A stretch of DNA of 64,000 bases, from NCBI GenBank assembly GCA_009784235.1, contig WRCC01000001.1, positions 241,506 to 305,505 of the forward strand. Reading direction: 5' to 3'. The stretch is from Alphaproteobacteria bacterium (lineage in GTDB: Bacteria; Pseudomonadota; Alphaproteobacteria; Rs-D84). The notes below the pieces were generated by a model. It ran no database searches, was not told where the DNA came from, and saw only the letters and a program-made list of their open reading frames with translations. The first letter of the stretch is position 1. Each line of letters begins with the position of its first letter. This document shows, piece by piece, positions 63,696 through 64,000 of this stretch. Both the position numbers and the translations under genes were made by a program.

Positions 63696-64000
63696 ATGAA
63701 AAAAAACATAAAAACATTTATTAACTATAAAATACTGCCCTTGTTCTTGTTCGTGGCGCCTGTATTTACCGCTTGCGATAAAAGCGAAGAAATGGATTTT
63801 AATACAGAATTGAAAACCCGAATGAATCGTGTTTATACGGCATTTCCACCAGCCAGACAAATAAATGAAACTGTTTTTGATAATCAATTCAAAATCGCAG
63901 AAGAATATTTGGTTGGCACAGGCGAATTACCACGGGGCGAAGCAAAAGATATTCTCGATTCCAGTCGGGTCGCCAACAAAATGATTGGCGCAATAAAAAA
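63696..64000 (+). CDS. Putative lipoprotein, truncated by window end
   Basis: MKKNIKTFINYKILPLFLFVAPVFTACDKSEEMDF; open to window end. Confidence 0.65.
   Translation, partial: MKKNIKTFINYKILPLFLFVAPVFTACDKSEEMDFNTELKTRMNRVYTAFPPARQINETVFDNQFKIAEEYLVGTGELPRGEAKDILDSSRVANKMIGAIK

Overview
The window is 64 kb of an AT-leaning bacterial chromosome, probably a host-associated, anaerobic-leaning alphaproteobacterium. That placement is inferred from rpsD, rpsB-tsf, rpmB, era, queA, tgt, lpxB, a NifJ-type pyruvate:flavodoxin oxidoreductase, rubrerythrin and many secreted or outer-membrane proteins. No database search was possible, so product names come from motif recognition in the supplied translations. 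Three regions stand out. (1) A family of ~96-bp GC-rich, multi-hairpin palindromic elements sits IN FRAME inside housekeeping protein genes: two in nifJ, one in tgt and one in queA. The queA copy is split at its centre and carries a complete DUF559 (Vsr/PD-(D/E)XK-like) nuclease domain fused in the QueA reading frame. The copies differ by compensatory changes in their stems. This looks like an autonomous element (queA) with MITE-like derivatives (nifJ, tgt) that insert into protein-coding sequence. (2) A tRNA-Lys(UUU) gene has its anticodon loop interrupted by a ~216-nt group I intron. It is also the attachment site of a ~5.8-kb island carrying a tyrosine integrase, an RloC/PrrC-like putative anticodon nuclease (zinc hook CxxC, RxxxE, RYSH), a DUF488 protein and a linked hypothetical protein. 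(3) A secreted/surface repertoire contains duplicated outer-membrane barrel plus collagen-like protein modules, tail-fibre-like repeat proteins, and two paralogous Cys-rich proteins with eukaryote-type peritrophin-A (CBM14-like) cysteine spacing. Several of these genes share a conserved upstream motif. Candidate structured RNAs are a three-way-junction RNA upstream of an HxlR regulator and a pseudoknotted rpsB leader.
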